Translations under genes and position numbers: made by a program
Assembly (NCBI RefSeq): GCF_026213295.1
Contig: NC_079413.1
Coordinates: 24,048,412 to 24,112,411 of the forward strand
DNA: 64,000 nt
DNA from: Gadus chalcogrammus
Taxonomy: Eukaryota; Chordata; Actinopteri; Gadiformes; Gadidae
Direction of reading: 5' to 3'
The notes under the pieces: generated by a model
Database searches by the model: none
The model's input: the letters and a program-made list of their open reading frames with translations, nothing else
Told to the model about the DNA's origin: nothing
Shown here: piece after piece, positions 54,201-64,000 of the stretch
Layout: each line of letters starts with the position of its first letter
How positions within the stretch are numbered: position 1 is the stretch's first letter

Positions 54201-57200
54201 CAGGGAGGAAGTTCAATGTGGGTTGCATGCCTCATGTTTTGCTAGCTTCGGCTTCACAAGGCTAATTCCTCCCATGTTACAGAACTTCATCAGTAAGTGC
54301 CTCGAGTCCAAGGAGGCCACCATTACCAAGCTCAACGACGATGGGGAGACTCTGTTGGCCTCCGGGCACCCTGGCAAGAATGTCATCGAGGTATAGTGTA
54401 CTACTGTTTGATCTTATTTACTGTTTGATCTAGTGGCTACACACAGGGGCAGCGCTGTGTTCCAGCCCACGTTCAGTCCCCCACATGGCACACAGCTCAA
54501 GGTATCTGTGGTGTTCCCTCAGGCCCACATGGAAGCAGTACATGCCGACTGGAAGGAGTACCTTAACCTTCTCATCTGTGAGGAAAACCACCTGAAACAC
54601 ATGGATGAGTACCACAAGGTATGTGAATACCTCAACCTAATGCTATGTTGTGGACACTCAACCAAGGAGGGGGTTATAATAACATGCACTAATAGATTAT
54701 TCTATTTTGAGATTCCTGGTTCTTGTTTAATTTTGGATGCATAAGGCAGTACAATACTTGAAGCCATTCATGTCAACTTTATTTTATGTTGATGTTATGA
54801 GGTAATACCAACATGTGTTTGTAGAGACAAGGACCATAAAGGAGGAGCACATGAGACAATGATTGATTCATTGAGAATACTAACATAAATAAGTCCAGGA
54901 TGGTATTGATGCAACGTTCTTTATATTCTGTGGAAACGGTAACATGGAATCTGTAGAATCAGAATCAGAATGTGTTACTTCAGGTACGTTTTCAGATCAA
55001 AGGAATTAATCATGGTAGTTTTGTGATTTAAAATAAAGATAATTTCCTCAGGTTCAGTAATGGTCTTGGGGTTTGATAGTAGGTATTAGTATTAGTAGCA
55101 GTAGGTGTTGGTAGACATCAGCCTCTTGTCAGAGGGGAGTGTTAGTAGGTAGTAGTAGTTAGTAGGTATTGTTGATCCAGTATCACTTATCTGTGTTTGC
55201 TTGTTGTTTATAGTATAACAAAGAGGCCCGCGACACTCAGGACCTGCTGAAAAGAATGGAGACCGAAATCAACCAGAAATACAGCCCAGACTTCAAAGAC
55301 ATGTACCAGATGGACGGACTCATCCGGGAACTGGATGTGAGTGTACCGTTTGTGTCATGTCCAGAGGCTCTTCCACACATAGGGACCGCTAGTTATTTCC
55401 GTATTCACATGCAGCTACGTTCTGGAACCTTCCAGTCTCGCGCCCGTCACACAGGGCATACCAATGCCGGAATAGATGGGCGAAGAGACAGCCCACAGAT
55501 AATGCAACACGTATGGACTGCGGATGGCACGGACTGAAGAGATCCCTTATATCGGATACTGTCAATCTGACAACCGTCTGACCACACTGTCTCTTTTTGA
55601 GCCATTCTTGAAAAAATTAGCTAGTTTGCAACAAAAAAGAAGTTAAGATAAACATGGAGGATTAAAGAACATCATCAGCAGCTTCACATGCCTATCCCGG
55701 CAATGTTACTGCTTTCATCACAGTGTACCTGCAGTAATCAAGAGGTGCCACAAGGTCTTGAGCAGGAGAATGGTTGGGGCACTTTTCCCTGAATACAGAC
55801 ACTGTTCCCAATCACACATGACCCAATGAAGGAAGTGTTCCTCAACATTGCAGGGAAAGACTGCATGTGTCACACTCCTCGGTGATATTCATCACACAAA
55901 AGCCGACGCCGTTGACTTTGGGATAATAGGTAGATATGATTTGTAAACACAGTTGTCTCCTGTTTTGTGTAGGATCAGGCCAAGGCCATGGACCACTTTG
56001 ACGAGCGGGTGAAAGCCCTCCAGAAGCACAGTCTGCAGGTGCTGCCCCTGAAGTACCGCCGGGAGGCCCCCCAGAAACAGCTCCCGGTCGAAGCCCTGTG
56101 CGAGTTCGACGCGGATGAGGTATGAAGTTGCAAAAGAGATGCAATAAAAAACCAAAAAAGTACAAACTACGCTTCTTTTGGTCCAACCCCCTTTGTAAGA
56201 TTAGAACATGATCAAGAGGAATACGCTTGTGAGTTAAATACCAAGCCTCAGCACGGGCCAATCTCACAGTTAAGAAGGTGTTGCACACAGGAGTCGTGAA
56301 TAAACACATAAACCACTGATACAATTGAAACGATTGCCCGCGCTTGTGCACCAAAGTGTCACATAATGGTCACCGTGCGTGAACCGAAAATTGTGCTATC
56401 TCAGCCCTCAGCCATGACTCATCCAGACACAATACCTACACAGAGAGTAGGAATGGTTGTGTGGGGACTGGGGAAGCATTAGTTAGGGGTACGCAGGGGT
56501 CTGATGAACTGGTACAATTGCTCAATGCTATTATTCCTTCTATCAAGTGAAATGTGTTAAAATGGGGGTTTTAGTGCAACACATAGTATTTGTTTGAGTT
56601 ATCTTTAGCCTTAGTGTTTCAAAAACGCACCTGCATGGGATTCAGAAGCTACCCAATAACAGTGGCGCTGTGAGGTTGTTTCTGCTCTCTGAGGGTAACC
56701 TTTTGTGGTCGGGTTGGACCTCCACAGGGCCAGATTGTGCGTGGGGAGCGGTACAACCTCCTCCGGAACAACGGCGCCAAGTGGGATGTGAAGGACGCCG
56801 CAGGGCACAAGGTCACGGCCCCCGGGGTGTGCTTCATCATCCCCCCCACCGACCCCGAGGCCGTCACCATCTCCGACGGGTGGGTGGTGCATTCTGGGGC
56901 GTCTGACGCACACAGCAACCAGCTTCTTTACGTTTCTTAAATCCTATTGAATGTGAACCTCGCAGAGTTCATCTCATTACGCTTATTTGTACGACTGAAC
57001 TGAAATCTCATGGCCCTGTGGGATAACATAAAACCATTGATGCTTATTCTCATGCAGGCTATCCGACTGTTGCCCTGCATTCTGATCTATACACAGAGAG
57101 TGAATGCAGTTTAGATTATTTTATACTTTTGTATAATATTTAAAAGTTTATTTCTTGGTCGTAGTTAAGGCGGCAGGCGTTGGTTGCTCAGGCACCTGAG

Positions 57201-59112
57201 CTGTAAAGTGCTGTGGGAAACCCTGATGTTCATTTCAATCCCGTTCTGTGCTTTCAGCCTGAACAGCCAGCAGAACTCAATCAAGCAGAAGATGGCCACG
57301 AGCCGAGTAACTCTGAGCAAACGGCTGGACGAGTTGAAGCTGGAGAGTGGTAGTGGAACAGGTAGGATACGTGTGTGTGTGTCTGTGTGTTAAAAGATGG
57401 TCATTATGATTAATAGCAGTAGATCATTTGAATAGGATTGTAATACACTGCACCTTCTCACTTTACATGGACTCACTATGTCCCCATTGTGTGTGTGTGT
57501 GCGTGTGCGTGTGTGTACGTGCACAGACAAGCAGGAGCAGCAGTGCCGGCAGCTCATGGCCGGTCTTGATAAGGAGATCAGTGACCTGGACAAGCAGGAG
57601 AAGGCCATTTACACGCGCGTACGGCCCCCCCTGGAGCAGACCCGACCCCTCCAAGACAGCGCCGATCGCCTGCAGGACATGAAGGTATCCCTCAAAGATG
57701 CTCTTACATCTTTTATCACCATTACTTTTTTATTATGAGTTGAATGACCTGTCCAAGTCTAAATAAAGATATTCATTGTGTGTGTGCGTGTCTGTACATT
57801 GTTTCCTAACAGGATATTGCTGCTGCCGTCAGTCTGATCGAACCGGAGAAGCGCTCCAAGGTGCAGCAGGCGGAGAGCTTCCTGGCCTCCAACCCTAAAT
57901 GCAGCAGTGCCCCACAGCTCCACACCAAGGTCACCGACGCCAACAACAAGTACAACAAGGTCGAGCTGCTCCTGAAGTGCTCCGAGGAGAAGTACGCAAC
58001 CAACCTGCAGGATAACTCACGCAGATAATGTTTTGAGGCGGTCGCTTCTAAACGCTTTTAAAGGCAGTTTAAGGCCTTCCCTTTTAAATTAAGAAATTGA
58101 TGGATATATTTTTTTCGTCCAGATTGAAGAAATCAAACCAGCTGGAAAACTCTCTTCAGAACGGGAAGGCACTGCTGTCCACCTATGAGAACCAACTGGC
58201 CAGAGAAGCAGTGGCCCCATCTGACATCACCTCACTGGAGAAAACCCAGCGCGAACTTGCAGTAAGACAGTTCAAACTAAACCACTGGCCACTAAACCAC
58301 AGAGTAGCACTGTAGAGTAGCCATAGCGTTTCAGAAAGGATGGTATTTTTTGTAATTAGTTGTGGTGCGAACAGTTAAAGTAAATACGTATAAAAGGTTC
58401 CAGTGTTCCCCCTAGGATTATTATATACTACTATTACAAATTTTGTCCACTAGAGGGAGAAAATATATACTACATTAAACATTTCTTTATTCAGAAGTAA
58501 ATAATAGGCAAAACATTATATTTTATGAACAGTTAATATAATAAGCCGCGTTGCCTGTGGTGATAGGGGTAGAGATGTTAATACAATTTTAGTGGATTGA
58601 TTTCTGTTTTGCTTTCATTGACAGGATATTGGATCAGAACTCAGAGCCAAGAGGTCCATGCTGGCTGAGACGGAGCTGAACCTCCGTGAGGCCAAAGGCA
58701 GCTGCAACACCATGGCCACCAAGCTGCAGGAGCATTGTCCAGACATCGAGAGGCAGGAAACGGAGGTCCAGAGGCTCAATAAGCGCTTTGACAACCTCCA
58801 GAGACAGACCGACACCAGGTCAGAAGACCATGCCTCATTCAAATCATTACAACATTTACATTATTAATCATAAAATTGCCAGTGACGACGATTTCCAAAA
58901 TGTTTAACATTAGTACAGTATATATGCAATCTAAAGGTTTTTATCTGAATATTTGTTACAGGTCTCAGAGTTTGCAGAGAGCCAAGATGGCGTACAATAA
59001 CTACCGCAACGACTACGACAACCTCAACATGTGGCTTTCGCGGGTTCCAAACTATGAGCCTCGCGAAACTGATGACGTGGGACAAGTGGAGACCAAGCTG
59101 AAAAACCAGAGG
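45278..59112 (+). CDS. ppl: ppl exons 1-18: plakin domain
   Basis: These exons encode residues 1 to about 772, helical spectrin-like repeats with an SH3-like insertion. Landmarks in order: ELAALIEKLQKNADKVEKNI (exon 2), LRDYMQRCTNELYWMDQQ and YDWSDTNLDYPARQRQYE (exon 7), AHMEAVHADWKEYLNLLICE (exon 9), and the SH3 from about residue 393 to 462, where VEALCEFDADEGQIVRGERY spans exons 11 and 12. TKLQEHCPDIERQETEV lies in exon 17 and VPNYEPRETDDVGQVETKLK in exon 18. The plakin domain targets plakins to the membrane and desmosome. Exon 14 has a TG-rich rather than a plain pyrimidine acceptor tract. Confidence 0.95.
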
Positions 59113-62100
59113 GTAGGAACATTGGCCCTTAGTAGTCACACATTTTTGCGTCGAGCGATGAACTTATTTCCATATTGCATTTGTAATATGTAGGGGGGCC
59201 AGTCTCTGAAGTTGTTGTACACGTTTCTTTTCGTAGAATCTGCTCTCGGATATCGCAAGGAAGGAGTCTGACCTGAACAATGTCTCCAAGAATGCTCGTC
59301 TTTACCAGCACGCTGTCACAGTGAGTAAAAATAACACTGCAATGCAATTTACATAAGACACCCAATGGATTAATAATCATCCTTCTTCCCTTCTCAGGAC
59401 TATGAGAATGAAACTGAGAAGTTCAAGTCCATCCTTGACCTGGAGGACGGACTTGTCCCTCAAACATACAAGAGGAGCAGACTGGATTCACCAGCAAAAA
59501 GGGTCAAGAGTGAGGTGAGACATTACTTCAAGCTTTGATGACTTGTCATTTTGAGGCAGAGTATTTTTTATTGTAATATCTACAAAAAACAAAAAATTAA
59601 GAAATACAAGCAAGTTTAATCACACAGAATTAACAGATTTTGCATTGTTATTTACAGGAGTCTGCTATTGAAGCAAAGTTCACAGAGGTCAATGCTATAA
59701 ATAAGCAAAGGCAAGTTAATCTGGAGTTCACCCAAAGCCTTCTCAACCAGGTACAGTGTGCTTTTGATTTTTATTTTTTTGAGAGAAAAATGAAAACTGA
59801 TGGTTGAAGAAAATGTTAAATTCAATGTTATTATTTCATAATGGACTGGACTCTTGTTTTTCTTTCTATTCAGCAACCTGATATCACCATGATTCAGAGA
59901 AAAAATGTCGAGTCGATTCAGTCTGCCCCACCAGGCGAAGAGTCTTGGAGAATCAGGAAACTCCTGAACGATGAGGTGCAGAGGAGGGAACAGCTGGAGA
60001 AAGAGATAGAGACCATCCAGACAGACATCTATGTCCTGGAGGGCCAGAAGCCTCAAGACACCATCGTCAAGAGGGAGCACATTAAGAAAGTTCCTGACCC
60101 CCAGTTGGATGAAGAGGTCCACAAGGTCCAGCACAGACTATCAGAGGAGCGTCGGACAACGAGAGTTCTGGAGAATGATCTAGAGGTTTTTCAACTCAAG
60201 CTGCGGGGTCTTGAAACGGAGGTGAAGGAGGGAGCACAGCAGTACACCGTTAAGGAAGTCCTGCGCATTGAACGAGATCGTGGCCAGGAAGAGGAGGTGC
60301 GCAAGCTGCGTGAGGAGATGGAGGAGCTCAGAAGGCAGAAGATGATAAAAGACAACGATCTTGTGGAAATCCAGAAGCGAGTAACAATCCTGGCAGAGGA
60401 GAAAGACAAGGAACAGGAGGTCATCACTGAGGAAGAAGTGATCAAGGTGCAAAATGACCCCCAATTGGAGAGTGATTACCGCATCCTCCTTGACAGAAAA
60501 CAGAAGGAAACCGATGGCAGGACACAACTGGAAGATGAGCTTCGATTCCTTCAGGAGAAGCTGAGAAGGCTGGAAAAGGAGAAGGCAATGGCGGAGGAGA
60601 AGATTTCCATTAAGGAAGTAGTAAAGGTGACGAAAGATCCTGCCTTAGAGAGGGAGGTAGAGAACCTAAGGAGGCAGTATGACGATGAAAAGACAAGGCG
60701 AAGGTCTTCACTGCGAGAAAAGACCGACCTCCAGAGGAAAGTTACCAGCCTGGAGGAGGATAACTCCAAGGTTATCGTTCAGGAAAAAGTGCGTGAGATT
60801 ATCCGCCCTGATCCCAAAGCTGAGAATGAGGTAGCCGGCCTTCGCCTTGACATGGTGGAGCAGCAGAGACGCTACAAAGATTCAGAAATCCATCTCCGAT
60901 CTCTACAAGATGAGCTCACCATGCTTAGAAATAGAGGCCCTCAAGTTGAAGTCAAAGAGATCATTAAAGAAGTTATTAAGTACAAAACAGATCCACAGAC
61001 AGAGCAAGAGTTGGAGAAACTCCGCAATGAAATTGTGGATAAAACACACCAAACTGAGAAGTCAGAGATGGAGATTCGGCAGCTTAATGAGGAGATTCAA
61101 AGGTGGAAAGATACCAAGCCCCAAGTGCAAACTAAAGAGGTGGTCAATGAAGTGCTGCAGTATAGAGAAGATCCTAAGACCAAGGAGGAGATTGAGACAC
61201 TCAAGAGAAAACTTGCTGATGAACAGACGAAACGACTTGATCTTGAAAGAGAACGTTCTACTCAAGAGGACAAGATCCGAGTGAGGAAGATTGACCTGTC
61301 TCAGGTCAGAGAGAAGATTGTGCAGGAGGAAGTGGTCAAAATGGAAGAGGACCCTCTGCTGAAGGCGGAATGCAACACCTTTATGCAAAACATCAACACC
61401 GAACAACGGCAGAAGGAGACCCTTAGAGATGAGTTGTTGAAGCTACAAAGGCAAAAGGCTGACCTAGACCTTCAGCTGGAAGAGTTGGAGCGTGAGCGGA
61501 GATCACGTCGTGAGTATGAACTGGAGATTCAGCGGCTGAGAGTCAAACTCAGTGAGCTTGAGATCCGTGACAAAGAGAACCGCGAGAAGGTGACGGTAAA
61601 ACAGAAGGTGGTTCTGCAAGCGGACCCCCAACAGGAGAAGGAGCACTCCATGCTTAGACTACAGGTGGAAGAAGAGAGGCACAAGCGCACTTTACTAGAA
61701 AAGGAGCTGAACATCCTCATCCAAAAGCAGCTCACCCTAGAGAAAATTGATGTGAAGGAAAGAGTTGTGCGCACTGAAAAAGTCCAAGTTGAGAAAGACC
61801 CGGAAGCTGAATATGAGATTGAGAACCTGAAGAGGGCCTTAGAGGACGAAAAACGAAGGAAGCGTGAATTGGATCTGGAGTTGGCCAGCATTAACTCCAA
61901 GCTCTCAGATATGGAGTTCTCTAACACCAAGTCCTCCAAGGACCTCGATTACATACGCAATGAGAGCGGCCTTCTGCAGCAGGAAAACCTCAGACTGCAG
62001 AACGAAATTCGCAAACTCCGCTCCGAAATCCAGATCACCAGCAAGGAGACCCGATTTATCACAGAGTCTGCTCCCACAGAGAACGGCAAAAACCTGGAAC

Positions 62101-62546
62101 TGAGGGTGGATTCGCTACAAAGGGAGCTGACCGACCTCAGAACCGTCACAGGCCAAAAGGAGGACGAGATACAGAAGCTTCAGAAGAGTCTTTCTGCCGT
62201 GAGAGTCAAAAAGGAGCAGAGAGAGAGCCACCTGCGCAGGTCTATTGTCGTCATTGACCCGGAGTCTGGGAAAGAGATGCGCCCAGAGGAGGCTTACAGG
62301 CTGGGTCTCATTGACTGGAAGATGTTTGTCAACCTGCAAGGCCAGGAGTGTGACTGGGAGGAGATCTCAGTCAAGGGCCCTCAAGGAGACTCATCAGTTC
62401 TTCACGACAGGAAATCAGGGCAGAAGTTCTCAATTGATGATGCGCTGCGCATGGGGCACATCACAAACCGGCATCTTCAGCAGTACCTTGACAAAGAGAT
62501 CACCATCCAAGAGTTCGGCATCATGGTGTCAGGCAATAACAAGTGA
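45278..62546 (+). CDS. ppl: periplakin, complete (22 exons, 1760 aa)
   Basis: Plakin-family linker of desmosomes and the cornified envelope; it binds intermediate filaments through its tail and pairs with envoplakin. Exons: 45278-45333, 48393-48495, 49236-49390, 50490-50610, 50741-50866, 50976-51017, 51827-51988, 54283-54390, 54523-54618, 55214-55336, 55973-56119, 56728-56879, 57258-57361, 57527-57684, 57813-57991, 58123-58261, 58625-58818, 58962-59112, 59237-59320, 59398-59514, 59658-59750, 59874-62546. All borders are AG/GT and the phases sum to 5283 nt, 1760 residues plus stop; I recall human PPL as 1756 residues. Order: N-terminal plakin domain with spectrin-like repeats and an embedded SH3, rod, short linker tail without plectin repeats. 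Start chosen as the first ATG of exon 1 (MFKSRKSKTSVV), which has a basic N-terminus like mammalian PPL. No stop or frameshift is seen. Confidence 0.97.
46211..46245. repeat. (TTGA)n short repeat
   Basis: About seven TGAT/TTGA units in ppl intron 1, mirrored by ATCAATCAATGATTATCAAT at 46284. Confidence 0.8.
47525..47656. repeat. 66 bp tandem duplication
   Basis: Two identical copies of a unit starting GGTCCATAAACCCACATCGG in ppl intron 1. Confidence 0.95.
48776..49158. repeat. 42 bp GC-rich minisatellite, 9 copies
   Basis: The unit CCCTAGGGGGACGCCCGGTG continues with GGCTGAGCCCCCTCGTCGGACT. It lies in ppl intron 2 and ends 78 bases before the exon 3 acceptor. 42 is a multiple of three, so minus-strand frames of 171 and 212 codons stay open; they are repeat artefacts. 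Confidence 0.95.
49913..50043. repeat. 65 bp tandem duplication
   Basis: Two copies starting TGATACGGGTGTGCCACG and differing at about five bases (CACAGTGGGATCG against CACTTCGGGATAG), in ppl intron 3. Confidence 0.9.
51990..54282. other. ppl intron 7, largely featureless
   Basis: 2.3 kb intron between exons 7 and 8. AT-rich, with no repeat family or exon I can support. Confidence 0.6.
59237..62546 (+). CDS. ppl: ppl exons 19-22: rod and linker tail
   Basis: Exons 19 to 21 finish the plakin/rod junction. The last exon alone (59874-62546) codes 890 residues, the usual single large rod exon of plakins. The rod (to about residue 1650) is charged coiled coil with a repeating KEV(V/L)K...DP motif, for example TKEVVNEVLQYREDP, ISIKEVVKVTKDP and VREIIRPDPKAE, the roughly 38-residue periodicity shared with envoplakin. 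The tail begins near residue 1658 with RRSIVVIDPESGKEM and contains QECDWEEISVKGP and VLHDRKSGQKFSIDDAL, the linker module that binds keratin and vimentin. There are no B or C plectin repeats, as expected for periplakin. The stop is TGA at 62544. Confidence 0.97.
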
Positions 62547-62689
62547 TTGCGTATATCCGAAAGCAAATTTATTTTTGTATCCCACAAAATCTTAAAAAGC
62601 TGATTCAAAGATTTGTGTTCTTGCTAAATGTTGAAGTTATTTTTATTGTCATTATTACTTGATATATCTTGTTTTTCTGTATGCAATTT

Positions 62690-62695
62690 AATAAA
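62690..62695 (+). terminator. ppl: ppl poly(A) signal (proximal)
   Basis: AATAAA 144 bases after the ppl stop codon, followed by T-rich sequence with TTATTATTTTGTCATC, is a good cleavage and polyadenylation context. Two further AATAAA copies at 62891 and 63053 lie in a duplicated segment and may give longer 3' UTRs. Confidence 0.65.
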
Positions 62696-62779
62696 AGTTT
62701 ATTATTTTGTCATCATGGAATGAAATATGGGTTCAGATGGTTGTTTTCACAAGAAGCTAACGATAATTTATATGGGTGG

Positions 62780-63120
62780 GAAAAGGGATCCTGTTCCTTA
62801 GTGACTATATAGATGTCACTTTTGGCTTGACTTTGCTTTTTAAATATGTAACGTGGGTGTTTTTAAATGTTGTTTGGGCACTATATACCCAATAAAAACT
62901 AAAAGAAAATGGTGTTACTTTTCTGATGTCTTAATCAATTGTGTGTGTATATATAATAATTGTATTAGTTACTATAAAGCTTTCACATTTGGCTTGACTG
63001 TGCTTTTTAAATAGGTATCCTGGGTGATTTTAAACGTTGATTGTCTAAACCCAATAAAAACTAAAAGAAAACTGCTTTACTTGCCTGATGTCTTCATTAG
63101 TAGTGTGTATATAATATTTG
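62780..63120 (+). repeat. diverged tandem duplication carrying poly(A) signals
   Basis: Two copies of a roughly 160-180 bp segment. Both have TGGCTTGACT, TGCTTTTTAAATA, CCAATAAAAACTAAAAGAAAA and CTGATGTCTT in the same order, the first at about 62820-62935 and the second at about 62990-63100. They differ by point changes and short gaps. Each copy brings one AATAAA, so the ppl 3' UTR may have alternative ends. Confidence 0.75.
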
Positions 63121-64000
63121 TATTAATAGTTCAAGTGATAAAATAATTTGGCATTTGAATCAATAACAACTGTAATGGACCATGTGCCCATGATAGCCAT
63201 TAAACACTATTTTGTATAGTATTAACGTTTTTAGTTATGATTCCTTAACCATGGAACCGCGGGCACGTGACAGCGGCCCACGCAACGCGGGCACCGCGGC
63301 CCGGGCAACGCGGGCACCGCCAAAACAGATTGCGCGCAGAGGCCTAATTAGTATTTGAAATGCAACGGTCTTTTCGTGGAGACTGCGCTCAGAGCAGCTG
63401 GAACTGAACAGCAGCAAGAGGAAGGAGGAAAACGGGCTATGAAACAAAATGAGTTATTTTATTCTTGCTATCGCCCATGTTTGATTGTGTTGTGTTGGTT
63501 ATTGGACTGTTAACCTGTGACCTTGGGTTATGTTTATCAGCGTTACTATGGAGATCATGACGATGGAGTGCCGGGCGTCCGGGCGTGTGCAGGACCGACC
63601 CGCGCTGCACCACACTGAGCATAGACCATTCAGGTAGCCTATTTTTGTACCAAAAAGATTTGAAAGCCATGAAAATTTAAAATCCCCCCCCCCCAAAAAA
63701 GAAAAAGAAAATCCCGTTCCCAACGCCCCCCCTAGGTTGTGCGAACGACCCCGAGGGCCGCCCCCGTTGAGAAACCATGTTATAACACAACATAAATGGA
63801 CCCATATTGGCAAAATGTTAAACAACATAATTATCAACATTTTACAAACGGTTAAGTCCAATTTTCTATCTTGATTCTCTCTTTCCAATCGCAAGTCCAC
63901 GTCAGAAGAACTTAAAACTTCCGGGAACATATAGGACACATAATTTATAATGTGTTTTGTGTTGATATTTCAATCCATGACGTCACAGCATCACTTACAG

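Larger units (their letters stand above)
62547..64000. other. downstream of ppl: duplicated 3' UTR and GC-rich patch
   Basis: After the duplicated poly(A) segment, 63250-63330 is GC-rich with repeated GCAACGCGGGCACCGC words and an E-box CACGTG at 63264. 63690-63770 has a C run and CG-rich sequence. These could belong to a promoter of a gene to the right, but no coding exon is visible before the edge. Confidence 0.4.

Noticed and set aside
60180..62339. Several minus-strand and alternate-frame ORFs under the ppl last exon
   Set aside because: Shadows of the 890-residue rod exon, whose Glu/Lys/Arg-rich codons leave other frames open.

Overview
The window looks like nuclear DNA of a ray-finned fish. 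Genes are split into many short exons with GT/AG borders, the predicted proteins are vertebrate families (STXBP4, periplakin), and introns and spacers hold tRNA-derived SINE pieces, a BEL/Pao retroelement remnant, a hAT-like terminus, long (CA)n tracts and many minisatellites. The density of long pure AC repeats would suit a gadiform (cod-like) fish, but that is inference.

Two genes are supported, arranged head to head. On the minus strand, 19 consecutive coding exons from 15533 down to 929 keep one reading frame across every junction and encode syntaxin-binding protein 4 (stxbp4), with two PDZ domains, a Ser-rich linker, an EF-hand-like region and a coiled coil. The 3' end (WW domain in the family) lies beyond the left edge. 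A phase-compatible upstream exon at 23789-23835 may be the true or an alternative first exon, beside a GC box. On the plus strand, 22 exons from 45278 to 62546 encode a complete periplakin (ppl) of 1760 residues, followed by three poly(A) signals.

Layout: 1-929 shows no exon I can call; 929-15533 stxbp4 exons with intronic minisatellites, a (CA)64 tract touching a splice acceptor and a (GAA)55 tract; 16500-19600 a hAT-like end, a broken THAP-domain fragment and a 46-47 bp minisatellite between two 222 bp direct repeats; 23800-45277 a repeat-rich spacer with a BEL/Pao remnant (26.6-27.3 kb), a telomere-like tract (33.9 kb), a small retroposon-like unit encoding a one-pass membrane protein (34.8-36.2 kb), a 33/99 bp higher-order repeat (37 kb) and about 41 nearly identical 65 bp repeats (39.7-42.4 kb); 45278-62546 ppl; 62547-64000 duplicated 3' UTR and a GC-rich patch.

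The two proteins are not known to work together: STXBP4 is a PDZ scaffold tied to syntaxin-4/GLUT4 vesicle traffic and p63 stability, periplakin a desmosome and cornified-envelope linker. The most unusual content is the repeat architecture inside and between them and the 34.8 kb membrane-protein retroposon.
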